A stretch of 64,000 nt of DNA, from the NCBI RefSeq assembly GCF_029871245.1, contig NZ_SSON01000072.1, positions 165,112-229,111 on the forward strand, read 5' to 3'. Both the position numbers and the translations under genes were made by a program. The notes beneath the pieces were generated by a model that saw only the letters and a list, made by a program, of their open reading frames with translations, made no database searches and was not told where the DNA came from. The stretch is from Pseudomonas sp. BN102 (GTDB taxonomy: Bacteria > Pseudomonadota > Gammaproteobacteria > Pseudomonadales > Pseudomonadaceae). Positions 49,765-58,410 of the stretch are shown piece after piece. Each line of letters starts with the position of its first letter. The stretch's first letter is position 1.

Positions 49765-49805
49765 CTCTGGGTGTTGCTTGCGGGCCGCGTGGCCCGGCGA
49801 ACTGT

Positions 49806-50021
49806 TTAGCGCCAGAAGGGCTTGTTCAGTTCGGCTTCGCGCTGCGCTTCGCTGATACCGGCGTCGGCCAGCAGGCGGTGGTCCAGCATGGCCAGTTGAT
49901 GACGGCTGGCGATGCGACGCTGCCACAGCAGCAGGGTGGAAACGGTGCGCAGGGCCCACGAGGCTTTCGGGGATTGTTCGGCGCTTTCGAAAATCAGGTC
50001 GGAACTGAGGGTACGTTCCAT
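49806..50021 (-). CDS. DUF1127 small protein (copy 2)
   Basis: A 71-residue paralogue of the gene at 49237: MERTLSSDLIFESAEQSPKA, then SRHQLAMLDHRLLADAGISE and the same ending NKPFWR. Start at 50021 gives MERTL with GGACC upstream; the open frame to 50090 is less likely. The two copies, separated by repeat family B, probably arose by tandem duplication. Expression in stationary or stress conditions is typical of the family but not shown here. Confidence 0.88.
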   Translation of the reverse strand: MERTLSSDLIFESAEQSPKASWALRTVSTLLLWQRRIASRHQLAMLDHRLLADAGISEAQREAELNKPFWR

Positions 50022-50349
50022 GGCGGCAGGTCCTTCCCGCTTTTGACGGGGCTTGGTTATCAACTGGAGCCTATGATCCTCCTGGAACACTCGCGACTGT
50101 AGTCACAGTTGCTCGAAATTGTGTTGGTCTTTATTAGCATGCTTATCAACTGTTTTGCTGAAATAGAGCGAAACTGTATGGGTGTCCCGTTGAATCACTC
50201 GTGAATCAACGGGAAACCACAGTTTTTCCTGTGCAACGAATAATCAGCAGGGCTTTTGAACAGTACAGTTCTGTATTTTCAGAAACTGTTTTTAGATTCG
50301 CTTGTCAGAATCAATGGTTACAAGTCCATAACTGTTTCGGTCAGTTGGT
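50022..50349. other. AT-richer intergenic region between DUF1127 copy 2 and the CoA-transferase gene
   Basis: About 328 bp, with clearly lower GC than its surroundings. It should hold the promoter of the DUF1127 gene. Several ACTGTTT and ACAGTT words recur (about 50147-50290). No gene is convincing. Confidence 0.55.
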
Positions 50350-51843
50350 TCAGTTGGCGAGCATTGTTCCGGTTTCTTCCAGATTGATATGCCAGGCCAT
50401 GGCTTCGCGCAGCAGGTGCGGGGTGTGGCCGCCCTTGGCGCAGGCCGCGCTGAAGTAGTTCTGTAACGCCTGGCGATACCCCGGGTGCACACAGTTGTCG
50501 ATGATCGCCCGGGCTCGCTCGCGGGGCGCCAGGCCACGCAGGTCGGCAAGGCCCTGTTCGGTGACCAGGATGTCGACGTCGTGCTCGGTATGGTCCACGT
50601 GGCTGACCATGGGCACCACGCTGGAGATGGCACCGCCCTTGGCGATGGATTTGGTCACGAAGATGGCCAGGTGGGCGTTGCGGGCGAAGTCACCGGAGCC
50701 GCCGATGCCGTTCATCATTTTCGTGCCGCCCACGTGGGTGGAGTTGACGTTGCCGTAGATGTCGAACTCCAGCGCGGTGTTGATGCCGATGATGCCCAGG
50801 CGCCGCACCACCTCGGGGTGGTTGGAGATCTCCTGCGGGCGCAGCACCAGCTTGTCCTTGTAACGTTCCAGGTTGTCGAACACGTCGGCGTTGCGGCGGC
50901 CGGAGAGGGTGATGGAGCTGCCGGAGGCGAAGCTCAGCTTGCCGGCGTCGATCAGGTCGAAGGTGGAGTCCTGCAGCACCTCGGAGTACATGGTGAGGTT
51001 CTCGAAGGGCGACTCGATCAGGCCGCACATCACCGCGTTGGCGATGCTGCCGATGCCGGCCTGCAGCGGCGCCAGGTTGTTGCTCAGGCGCCCGGCGTCC
51101 ACCTCCCGCTTAAAGAAGTCGATCAGGTGGTCGGCAATGGCCTGGGTCTCGTGGTCCGGCGGCAGCACGGTGGAGAGGGAGTCCGCCTGGTCGGTAATGA
51201 CGATGGCGGCGATCTTGGCCGGGTCGATCGGGATCGCGGTGCTGCCGATGCGGTCGTCCACCTTGACCAGCGGAATGGGGGTGCGGGTCGGCCGGTAGGT
51301 GGGGATATAGATGTCGTGCAGGCCTTCCAGGTTGGGGTTGTGGGCCAGGTTGATCTCGACGATCACGCGCTTGGCGAAGATCGCGAAGCTGGCGGAGTTG
51401 CCCACCGAGGTGGTCGGCACTATGTGGCCCTGCTCGGTGATGGCCACGGCCTCGATCACGGCAATATCGGGAAGCTTGAGCTGGTGGTTGCGCAGCAGCT
51501 CGACGGTTTCCGACAGGTGCTGGTCGATGAACATCACCTCGCCCGCGTTGATCGCCTTGCGCAGGGTGCTGTCCACCTGGAAGGGCATGCGCCGGGCCAG
51601 CACGCCGGCCTCGGTCAGCTGCTTGTCGAGGTCGTTGCCCAGGCTCGCACCGGTCATCAGGCTGATCTGCAGTGGCTGCTCCTTGGCTCGCACGGCCAGG
51701 GCCTGGGGAACGGCCTTGGCTTCGCCGGCGCGGGTGAAACCGCTCATGCCGACGGTCATACCGTCTTCGATCAGGGCAGCGGCCTCGGCCGCACTCTTCA
51801 CCTTGTCCAACAGGGAGGGCAGGCGAACGCGATCAGGGAACAT
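50350..51843 (-). CDS. Acetyl-CoA hydrolase / succinyl-CoA:acetate CoA-transferase family protein
   Basis: A 497-residue enzyme of the class I CoA-transferase family (acetyl-CoA hydrolase/AarC type). MFPDRVRLPSLLDKVKSAAE opens the protein; GMSGFTRAGEAKAVPQALA and THVGGTKMMNGIGGSGDFAR are the standard motifs. Such enzymes exchange CoA between acetate and succinyl-CoA, feeding acetate into the TCA cycle. GAGG before the ATG at 51843 sets the start; a TTG at 51861 is in frame. The same neighbour order (CoA-transferase, pntB, pntAb, pntAA) exists in P. putida. Confidence 0.92.
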   Translation of the reverse strand: MFPDRVRLPSLLDKVKSAAEAAALIEDGMTVGMSGFTRAGEAKAVPQALAVRAKEQPLQISLMTGASLGNDLDKQLTEAGVLARRMPFQVDSTLRKAINAGEVMFIDQHLSETVELLRNHQLKLPDIAVIEAVAITEQGHIVPTTSVGNSASFAIFAKRVIVEINLAHNPNLEGLHDIYIPTYRPTRTPIPLVKVDDRIGSTAIPIDPAKIAAIVITDQADSLSTVLPPDHETQAIADHLIDFFKREVDAGRLSNNLAPLQAGIGSIANAVMCGLIESPFENLTMYSEVLQDSTFDLIDAGKLSFASGSSITLSGRRNADVFDNLERYKDKLVLRPQEISNHPEVVRRLGIIGINTALEFDIYGNVNSTHVGGTKMMNGIGGSGDFARNAHLAIFVTKSIAKGGAISSVVPMVSHVDHTEHDVDILVTEQGLADLRGLAPRERARAIIDNCVHPGYRQALQNYFSAACAKGGHTPHLLREAMAWHINLEETGTMLAN

Positions 51844-51981
51844 GGATGAAACCTCGGACAACGGGTAGGAGCCGCGCAGTCTAGGGGCTGGTGGGGTGTC
51901 CGGCTTCTATACCAAGGTCGAAGAAATGGCTCTATTCAGGGCATTCCGTCGGTAAATGAGCGGGCCGAGGACGATTAACCA

Positions 51982-52076
51982 GTAGGGGCGAATTCATTCG
52001 CCAAGGGCAGCGCAGCTGCCCTCTGGAACTCCGATGGCAGGCCTGCGGCCTGCTTGGCGAATGAATTCGCCCCTAC
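51982..52076. repeat. Palindromic repeat family A, paired unit
   Basis: GTAGGGGCGAATTCATTCGC at one end, GCGAATGAATTCGCCCCTAC at the other, with GGCAGCGCAGCTGCC and GCAGGCCTGCGGCCTGC palindromes between. The best-preserved copy in the window. Confidence 0.95.
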
Positions 52077-52110
52077 AATCCGTTGCCCCATGAAAGCCGC
52101 TTCCCTAACG

Positions 52111-52138
52111 AAAAACCCCGGCACCAGGCCGGGGTTTT
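52111..52138. terminator. Rho-independent terminator after pntB
   Basis: AAAACCCCGGC and GCCGGGGTTTT with loop ACCAG. It has A- and T-runs on both sides and closes the transhydrogenase operon. Confidence 0.92.
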
Positions 52139-52160
52139 CGCTGTAGCGTGACGGGGAATA

Positions 52161-53597
52161 TCAGTCCACCGCCTTGACCATGTCCTCAATCACCTTCTTG
52201 GCGTCGCCGAACACCATCATGGTCTTGTCCATGTAGAACAGTTCGTTGTCCAGGCCGGCGTAGCCGCTGGCCATGGAGCGCTTGTTGACGATGATGGTCT
52301 TGGCCTTGAAGGCTTCCAGGATCGGCATGCCGGCGATGGGCGACTTGGGATCGTTCTTCGCCGCCGGGTTGACCACGTCGTTGGCGCCGAGCACCAGCAC
52401 CACGTCGGCCTGGCCGAACTCGGAGTTGATATCTTCCATCTCGAACACCTGCTCGTAAGGCACTTCGGCCTCGGCCAGCAGGACGTTCATGTGACCGGGC
52501 ATACGGCCCGCCACCGGGTGGATCGCATACTTCACGTTGACGCCACGGTGGCTCAGCTTCTCCGACAGTTCCATCAGCGCGTGCTGGGCACGAGCCACCG
52601 CCAGGCCGTAGCCGGGGACGATGATCACGCTGTCGGCGTTGGTCAGCAGGAAGGCGGCGTCGTCGCTGGAACCGGACTTCACCGGACGCTGTTCCTTGCT
52701 ACCCGCTGCGGCACCCGCGTCGGCTTCGGCGCCGAAGCCACCGAGGATGACGTTGAAGAAGGAGCGGTTCATCGCCTTGCACATGATGTAGGAGAGGATC
52801 GCACCCGAGGAACCTACCAGGGAGCCCGCAATGATCAGCATCGAGTTGTTCAGCGAGAAGCCGATACCGGCCGCCGCCCAGCCCGAGTAGCTGTTCAGCA
52901 TGGACACCACCACCGGCATGTCGGCGCCGCCGATCGGGATGATGATCAGCACGCCGATGACGAAGGCCAGGGCCACCAGCAGGGCGAAGGCGCCGAAGTC
53001 GCCGGTGAAGGTGAAGTACAGGCCCAGGCCGATGATGGCCAGGCCCACCAGCAGGTTCAGCTTGTGCTGGCCGGCGAACTGCACCGGGGCACCCTGGAAC
53101 AGGCGGAACTTGTACTTGCCCGACAGTTTGCCAAAGGCGATCACCGAACCGGAGAAGGTGATGGCGCCGATGGCCGCGCCGAGGAACAGCTCCAGGCGGT
53201 TACCGGAAGGGATGGCGTCGCCCAGGTTGGCAACGATGCCCAGGGACTGCGGCTCGACCACCGCGGCGATGGCGATGAACACCGCGGCCAGACCGATCAT
53301 GCTGTGCATGAAGGCCACCAGCTCCGGCATCTTGGTCATTTCGACGCGCTTGGCCATGATCGAACCGGCGGTGCCGCCGACCAGCAGGCCGACGATTACG
53401 TAGCCGATGCCCTGGGTGGCGAGGTCCGCGCCGAGCTTATAGATGAGGCCGACAGTGGTGACCACGGCAATGGCCATGCCGACCATGCCGAACAGGTTGC
53501 CGCGACGGGACGAAGTCGGGTGCGACAGACCCTTGAGCGCCTGGATGAAGCAGATCGAGGCGACGAGGTAGAGAACAGTGATCAGGTTCATGCTCAT
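52161..53597 (-). CDS. pntB: NAD(P) transhydrogenase subunit beta PntB
   Basis: A 478-residue membrane subunit of the proton-translocating transhydrogenase: MSMNLITVLYLVASICFIQA begins the membrane domain with about nine helices; the NADP(H)-binding dIII follows from about residue 300 with VPGYGLAVARAQHALMEL and INSEFGQADVVLVLGANDVV. The frame runs upstream through pntAb, but the ATG at 53597 (GGAGAA upstream) gives the family start; an ATG two codons later is also possible. The enzyme makes NADPH from NADH using the proton gradient. Confidence 0.95.
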   Translation of the reverse strand: MSMNLITVLYLVASICFIQALKGLSHPTSSRRGNLFGMVGMAIAVVTTVGLIYKLGADLATQGIGYVIVGLLVGGTAGSIMAKRVEMTKMPELVAFMHSMIGLAAVFIAIAAVVEPQSLGIVANLGDAIPSGNRLELFLGAAIGAITFSGSVIAFGKLSGKYKFRLFQGAPVQFAGQHKLNLLVGLAIIGLGLYFTFTGDFGAFALLVALAFVIGVLIIIPIGGADMPVVVSMLNSYSGWAAAGIGFSLNNSMLIIAGSLVGSSGAILSYIMCKAMNRSFFNVILGGFGAEADAGAAAGSKEQRPVKSGSSDDAAFLLTNADSVIIVPGYGLAVARAQHALMELSEKLSHRGVNVKYAIHPVAGRMPGHMNVLLAEAEVPYEQVFEMEDINSEFGQADVVLVLGANDVVNPAAKNDPKSPIAGMPILEAFKAKTIIVNKRSMASGYAGLDNELFYMDKTMMVFGDAKKVIEDMVKAVD

Positions 53598-53599
53598 GG

Positions 53600-53914
53600 T
53601 CAGTGTTTCTCCGCAGCCGCTTTCGGCGCTTTCTTCTTGAACATTTCCAGCATGCGGCGGGTGACGAGGAAGCCACCGAAGACGTTCACCGCGGCCAGGG
53701 CTACGGCCAGGGTGCCCATGGTCTTGCCCAGCGGGGTGACGGTGAGGGCGGCGGCCAGCATGGCGCCGACGATCACGATGGCCGAGATGGCGTTGGTCAC
53801 GGCCATCAGCGGGGTGTGCAGGGCCGGGGTGACGTTCCACACCACGTGGTAGCCGACGTAGATGGCCAGCACGAAGATGATCAGGTTGTAGATGCCGTCG
53901 GAAATCAGGTCCAT
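53600..53914 (-). CDS. pntAb: NAD(P) transhydrogenase subunit alpha part 2 PntAb
   Basis: A 104-residue hydrophobic subunit: [20 protein letters not shown], then [20 protein letters not shown] and a second helix pair, ending [12 protein letters not shown]. This is the small membrane piece of the split alpha subunit. It sits between pntAA (11 bp downstream of its stop) and pntB (2 bp upstream of its start), so the operon is tightly packed. Confidence 0.95.
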   Translation of the reverse strand: MDLISDGIYNLIIFVLAIYVGYHVVWNVTPALHTPLMAVTNAISAIVIVGAMLAAALTVTPLGKTMGTLAVALAAVNVFGGFLVTRRMLEMFKKKAPKAAAEKH

Positions 53915-53925
53915 GGTCTCTATCC

Positions 53926-55086
53926 TTATGCGTTCACTTTTTGCGGAGCAGCGGTCGCGGCGGGAGCACCGTTGCTACGCACGACGTTGCCGTCGCGGCA
54001 CATCAGGCATGCGGCGACGATGTCGTCTTCGAGGTTGATGGTGAGCTGGCCGTCCTTGTCGATGATCAGCTTGAGGAAATCCAGCAGGTTGCGCGCATAG
54101 AGGGCGGAGGCGTCTGCCGGCACCTGGGCCGCCAGGTTGCTGTGGCCGACGATGGTCACGCCGTGCTTGATCACCACCTGCTCGGCTTCGGTCAGCGGGC
54201 AGTTGCCGCCCTGGGCCGCAGCCAGGTCGATGACCACGGAGCCCGGCTTCATCTCGGCAACGGTGGCCTCGTGCAGCAGGGTCGGCGCCTTGCGGCCCGG
54301 GATCAGCGCGGTGGTGATGACGATGTCGGCCTGCTTGGCGCGCTCGTGCACCGCCTTGGCCTGGCGCTCCATCCAGGAAGCCGGCATCGGGCGGGCGTAG
54401 CCGCCGACGCCCTGGGCGCATTCGCGTTCTTCATCGGTCTCGAAGGGCACGTCGACGAACTTGGCGCCGAGGGATTCGATCTGCTCTTTCACGGCAGGAC
54501 GCACATCAGAGGCCTCGATCACGGCACCCAGGCGCTTGGCCGTGGCGATGGCCTGCAGGCCGGCGACGCCGGCGCCGAGGATCAGCACGCGGGCGGCCTT
54601 CACGGTGCCGGCGGCGGTCATCAGCATCGGCATGAAGCGCGGGTAGTGGTTGGCCGCCAGCATCACCGCCTTGTAGCCGGCGATGTTGGCCTGGGAGGAC
54701 AGCACGTCGAGGCTCTGGGCGCGGGAGGTGCGCGGCGCCGCTTCGAGGGCGAAGGCGGTGATGCCGCGGGCGTTCATGCGCGCGATGGTCTCGTTGCTGA
54801 AGGGGTTGAGCATGCCGACCAGTACGGCACCGGCGCGCATGTGCGCCAGCTCGCCCTCGGTCGGGGCAACCACTTTCAGCACTAGGTCGGCGCCGAAGGC
54901 AGCAGCGTCGTTGCCGATGGTGGCGCCAACGGCCTCATAGGCACTGTCCGGGATGCTGGCGCTGACGCCGGCCCCGCTTTGCACCGTCACCTGGTGGCCT
55001 TGGCTCACCAGCTTCTTGATGGTTTCGGGCGTCGCGGCAACCCGCGTCTCCCCGGCGTGGCTTTCGAGAGGAACACCGATGTGCAC
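53926..55086 (-). CDS. pntAA: NAD(P) transhydrogenase subunit alpha part 1 PntAA
   Basis: A 386-residue NAD(H)-binding subunit (dI): [20 protein letters not shown], then [20 protein letters not shown] as the Rossmann fingerprint, [20 protein letters not shown] and [20 protein letters not shown]. Split PntAA/PntAb/PntB organisation is common in Alphaproteobacteria and pseudomonads. It is the first gene of the operon; a purine-rich AGGAGAT precedes the ATG at 55086. Confidence 0.95.
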   Translation of the reverse strand: MHIGVPLESHAGETRVAATPETIKKLVSQGHQVTVQSGAGVSASIPDSAYEAVGATIGNDAAAFGADLVLKVVAPTEGELAHMRAGAVLVGMLNPFSNETIARMNARGITAFALEAAPRTSRAQSLDVLSSQANIAGYKAVMLAANHYPRFMPMLMTAAGTVKAARVLILGAGVAGLQAIATAKRLGAVIEASDVRPAVKEQIESLGAKFVDVPFETDEERECAQGVGGYARPMPASWMERQAKAVHERAKQADIVITTALIPGRKAPTLLHEATVAEMKPGSVVIDLAAAQGGNCPLTEAEQVVIKHGVTIVGHSNLAAQVPADASALYARNLLDFLKLIIDKDGQLTINLEDDIVAACLMCRDGNVVRSNGAPAATAAPQKVNA

Positions 55087-55730
55087 TTCAAATCTCCTGC
55101 GTGATCGATCTGGTGAACCAGTGCACTACGGGTGGTGCTCTGGTAGGGCGAGTCCGCCTTTCAACAGCCTGGTACTGCACCACCTGAACCTAGGGGCGCG
55201 GCATTCTGCAGTCGGAACCGCGAATGCTTCAAGAAGTTCTGAAGCTAAACGCCATGATAACTACAAGTCACGTTTCGACCACTAAACTCCGCTTTCCGTT
55301 TGAAGCCCCGCCATCACTGGTGTGGGGCCCTTTAGCCGGTCCAACCGGAGCTGTGCCGCATCCCGGCGCTGAATGCCTTTCCATCAGAGCAGCGCCGGTA
55401 CGAGCTTGCAGCCCGCGACATCCTGCCGTTAATGGCTGGAGCACTGTTAATCAGACTTTTTAATAGTTGCCATAAGGCTGCGGAAAATGGGCGTTCTGTA
55501 GCTTTTGAAAATGCCTGACTACAGGGTCAGGATTTGTTTTTGGACGGGTTTATCAAGCAAGCGTAGCTCAGCAGCGCCGCGGGCTGCGCCAGATTGTCGC
55601 GGATGCGGAGTCCCATCGTAGGTTGGTGCGGGCCACGCTGGTCTGAGCGAAGCGAAGCCCAACGAGAGGCGTGCAGGATTTCCTGCGCCTGCCGGGTCGA
55701 GCTACCGAGAGGGCGCGGCGCTGCGGGGAA
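55087..55730. other. Large intergenic region upstream of pntAA and downstream of the LuxR-type gene
   Basis: 644 bp, GC-poorer than the neighbourhood. It holds the pnt promoter and repeat family C at 55618-55663. I looked for a tRNA around GCGTAGCTCAGCAG (55561), but no T-arm GGTTCGA or acceptor pairing exists. A small RNA cannot be excluded. No coding frame with a ribosome-binding site is convincing. Confidence 0.6.
55618..55663. repeat. Small inverted repeat family C
   Basis: GTAGGTTGG at 55618 and GCGAAGCCCAAC ending at 55663. It is an inverse relative of the element at 20945-20976. Confidence 0.65.
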
Positions 55731-58250
55731 TCACACCAGCAGCCCCAGGGTCTTGGCGCGCATCACCGCCTGGGTGCGGCGCTTGACGCCGAGCTTGCTG
55801 TTGATCTTCTTGGTGTGGGTTTTCACCGTGTTGACCGAGATGAACAAGTAGCCGCCGATCTCCTGGTTGGAGAAACCCTCCGCCAGCAGCTGCAGCACGG
55901 CGCGTTCGCGCTGGCTGAGCAGGCTGGCCTGGTCGCTCTCGCTCTGGAGCGGGCTGTCGCTGCGCGGGTGGTCCCGCAGCAGGCATTGCATGCCCAGGCG
56001 CTCGGCATGCTCCAGAGCCTGGCGTTCGAGCTGCCCTGCGTCGGCGTGGCCCTGGGCGCGCCAGGTGGCGGCCAGGGCCAGGCGCACCTCGCAGCCCAAT
56101 GGCACGAACTGCAGGGCCTGGCAGCGCTCCAGCAGGGCCTGCAACGTGGCTTCGGCCTGTTCGGCGCAGCCGGCCTCGAGCTGCGCCCGCGCCAGCAGCA
56201 GTTGATTGCGCAAGGGCAGGGTGGGGTAGTCCAGCGGCGCCATCCAGGCCCGCTCGCCGACGAAATAGCGCTGGATGCGCAGGGCCACCGGCTCGATGCG
56301 TTCCCAGCGCCCCTGACGGGCCAGCACGCGCATGCCCTGCAGGTGCAGCACGCCGCTGTAGGCATAGCGCCAGACCTGGCGGCAATGCATCTGCCGCTCG
56401 GCCTCGCGCAACTCCTGGAAGGCCTGGTCGAAATTACCGCGGCGGGCGTGCAGTTCGGCCAGGCCGAGGAATCCATGCAGGGCGAAGGGGTCGGCGCAGC
56501 CCTGGGCTTGCTCCAGCCCGGACTGCAGCGCGCGCTCGGCATCCTCCTGGCGGTCGGCGATCAGGTGCAGTTCGGCCTGGATCAGGTGCAGGCGACCGAG
56601 CAGCAGGCTGTCCACCAGTTTGCGCTGGCCGATCAGGGCGAAACTCTGTTCCAACAGGGTCTGGGCCCGGCCGAACTCGCCGCGCAACAGGAGCAGGCGG
56701 ATGCGGTCAAGGTTGATCAGCACCTCGAACAGCAGGCTGCCCTGGCGGCGGGCGATCTCCAGGGCCTTGTGCAGGTGCGGTGGTGCCTGCTCGGGGGCGC
56801 CGCTGGCCATGGCCACCCGGGCCAGGCTGGAGCAGCAGAACAGGATGGGCATCCAGTCGTGCTCGGGCAGTTGCTCCAGGGCCTCGCGGCAATGCTGTTC
56901 GGCCGTGGTCGCGGACTGGCCGCGCAGTGCCGTGAGCACTCCGTGCAGGGCCTGCCAGTTGGCCAGCAGCTTGCGGTTGCGCTGGGCGCTGGGTTGCGGC
57001 AGGAAGTGGCTGAGCTTGTCGATGCAGGCCTCGGCCTCGTCCAGGCGCCAGGAGATGAGCAGGCCCCAGGCGTTCAGGCTGAGCAGGCGCGGGGTGCTTT
57101 CCAGCAGGGCGGCAGGCAGCCGCGCGCGCCAGGCCAGCAGGTGTGCCAGGTGCTGTTCGCCGGTGATCCACTCCTGGCCCAGGCGTTCCAGGTAGTTGGC
57201 CGCCGCTTCCTGCTGGCCGGCGCACAGGGCCTGTTCGATGGCGTCTTCAACCTGCCCGGCGGCGATGAACATGCGGCAGGCGGTGAGGTGCAGGCGGGTG
57301 GCGGCGGCTTCGCTGATGCGGTGGCGCAGCGCCCGCGCTACCGCGGGCAGCACCCGGTACACGGTGCCGTGCTCGTCCAGGGGCATGCAGAAGGCCTGGC
57401 GCGCCAGCAGGCGCTCAAAGAGTTCGGCGCCGTCGATGTCTTCCCAGAGGTGCTGGCAGAGGCTGGCGGAGACCTTCGGCAGGTGCGCCAGGGCGAACAG
57501 GCAGTTGGCTTCTTCCGGACTCAGGCGATTGAGCAATTCGTGGTCGAGGTACTCCTTCAGCCAGCAATGGCCGCCGCCGGCGGTGGCCGGTGCCTTGCCG
57601 GAGAGGTGCAGGCGCACCCCGGCACACCAGCCCTCGGTCTCCTTCCAGAGTTCTTCGCGCAGGGCGGCGCCGGTCTGCGGCGCCAACAGGTCCACCAGTT
57701 GTTCGTGTTGCCGGCGATCGAGGGCCAGCTGGGTGGCATCCAGTTCCAGCAGCTCGCCGGCCAGCAGCAGGCGGGGGAGGTTCCAGGTCGGGCGCTGGCG
57801 CACGCTGACCAGCAGCCGTAGTTCGGGCAGGGCGCGGGCGAGGAGTTGGTCGATGCAGTGGTCGAGACCCGCCGGTGGATGGCCTGGGTAGTCGTCCAGG
57901 ACCAGCGAGACCCGCTCGCCGCGATGTCCCAGCAGCTGCTGCATGGCCAGGGCGGCGGGTAAGGGCGGGATGTCCTGCTGCAGTTCGTGGGCGAGTTGGG
58001 CGACCAGCTGTTCGGGCGTCAGCGGCTGGCCGGCGAGGGTGAGCCAGATGACCAGGCCGGGCTCGGCCTGGGCGCGGAGGAACTCATTGAGCAGCACGCT
58101 TTTGCCGAAACCGGCTGGCGCGCAGAGCAAACGCAGGCGCGCGTCCTGGGCCGCGAGGCGCTCGACCAGCAATGGGCGGGGGACATGGGCCGGCGGGAGG
58201 CGCGGCAGGCGCGACGATAGGGCGTGCGAAGTCTGGCCAGGGCGTGGCAT
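55731..58250 (-). CDS. MalT-like LuxR family ATP-dependent transcriptional regulator
   Basis: An 839-residue STAND-type regulator. Walker A is LLCAPAGFGKSVLLNEF (near 42-58) with the Walker B-like RVSLVLDDYPGH; a long helical TPR-rich segment spans about 330-740; the C-terminal LuxR helix-turn-helix (LSQRERAVLQLLAEGFSNQE, then SVNTVKTHTKKINSKLGVKR) is at about 770-839. MalT-like activators bind an inducer in the TPR region. It lies 160 bp downstream of the DUF1329 gene on the same strand and probably controls the DUF1329/DUF1302 pair, a common association. The inducer is unknown. Confidence 0.88.
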   Translation of the reverse strand: MPRPGQTSHALSSRLPRLPPAHVPRPLLVERLAAQDARLRLLCAPAGFGKSVLLNEFLRAQAEPGLVIWLTLAGQPLTPEQLVAQLAHELQQDIPPLPAALAMQQLLGHRGERVSLVLDDYPGHPPAGLDHCIDQLLARALPELRLLVSVRQRPTWNLPRLLLAGELLELDATQLALDRRQHEQLVDLLAPQTGAALREELWKETEGWCAGVRLHLSGKAPATAGGGHCWLKEYLDHELLNRLSPEEANCLFALAHLPKVSASLCQHLWEDIDGAELFERLLARQAFCMPLDEHGTVYRVLPAVARALRHRISEAAATRLHLTACRMFIAAGQVEDAIEQALCAGQQEAAANYLERLGQEWITGEQHLAHLLAWRARLPAALLESTPRLLSLNAWGLLISWRLDEAEACIDKLSHFLPQPSAQRNRKLLANWQALHGVLTALRGQSATTAEQHCREALEQLPEHDWMPILFCCSSLARVAMASGAPEQAPPHLHKALEIARRQGSLLFEVLINLDRIRLLLLRGEFGRAQTLLEQSFALIGQRKLVDSLLLGRLHLIQAELHLIADRQEDAERALQSGLEQAQGCADPFALHGFLGLAELHARRGNFDQAFQELREAERQMHCRQVWRYAYSGVLHLQGMRVLARQGRWERIEPVALRIQRYFVGERAWMAPLDYPTLPLRNQLLLARAQLEAGCAEQAEATLQALLERCQALQFVPLGCEVRLALAATWRAQGHADAGQLERQALEHAERLGMQCLLRDHPRSDSPLQSESDQASLLSQRERAVLQLLAEGFSNQEIGGYLFISVNTVKTHTKKINSKLGVKRRTQAVMRAKTLGLLV

Positions 58251-58380
58251 GGGGCGGTTCTCACGGAGTTGTAGTTATGGATGAACCGGACGTCCGCAGA
58301 CTAGATGGCCCCATGGCGGGCTTGAAGCAGCATGGACGGCGCTGATGGTGCGCCATAAGGAAGAGGGAAACGGAGGGAGC

Positions 58381-58402
58381 GGCGCCCTGCAAGCAGGGCG
58401 CC
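58381..58402. other. GC-rich hairpin between the DUF1329 and LuxR-type genes
   Basis: GGCGCCCTGC and GCAGGGCGCC with loop AA, a 10-bp perfect stem just downstream of the DUF1329 stop. No T-run follows on the minus strand, so terminator activity is uncertain. Confidence 0.65.
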
Positions 58403-58410
58403 TGGTGGAA

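Larger units (their letters stand above)
51844..52160. other. Intergenic region with repeat family A and the pnt terminator
   Basis: 317 bp upstream of the CoA-transferase and downstream of pntB, both on the minus strand. It holds the repeat pair at 51982-52076, a terminator at 52111-52138 and presumably the CoA-transferase promoter. Confidence 0.7.

Noticed and set aside
52161..53840. Long pntB start upstream at 53840
   Set aside because: The extra 80 codons lie over pntAb in another frame; the ATG at 53597 has a ribosome-binding site and the family N-terminus.
55561..55640. tRNA-like GCGTAGCTCAGCAG
   Set aside because: No T-arm GGTTCGA, no anticodon arm and no acceptor-stem complementarity.
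55671..57821. Plus-strand frame of about 716 codons opposite the LuxR-type regulator
   Set aside because: Low-complexity antisense product; the opposite strand encodes a full STAND/LuxR protein.
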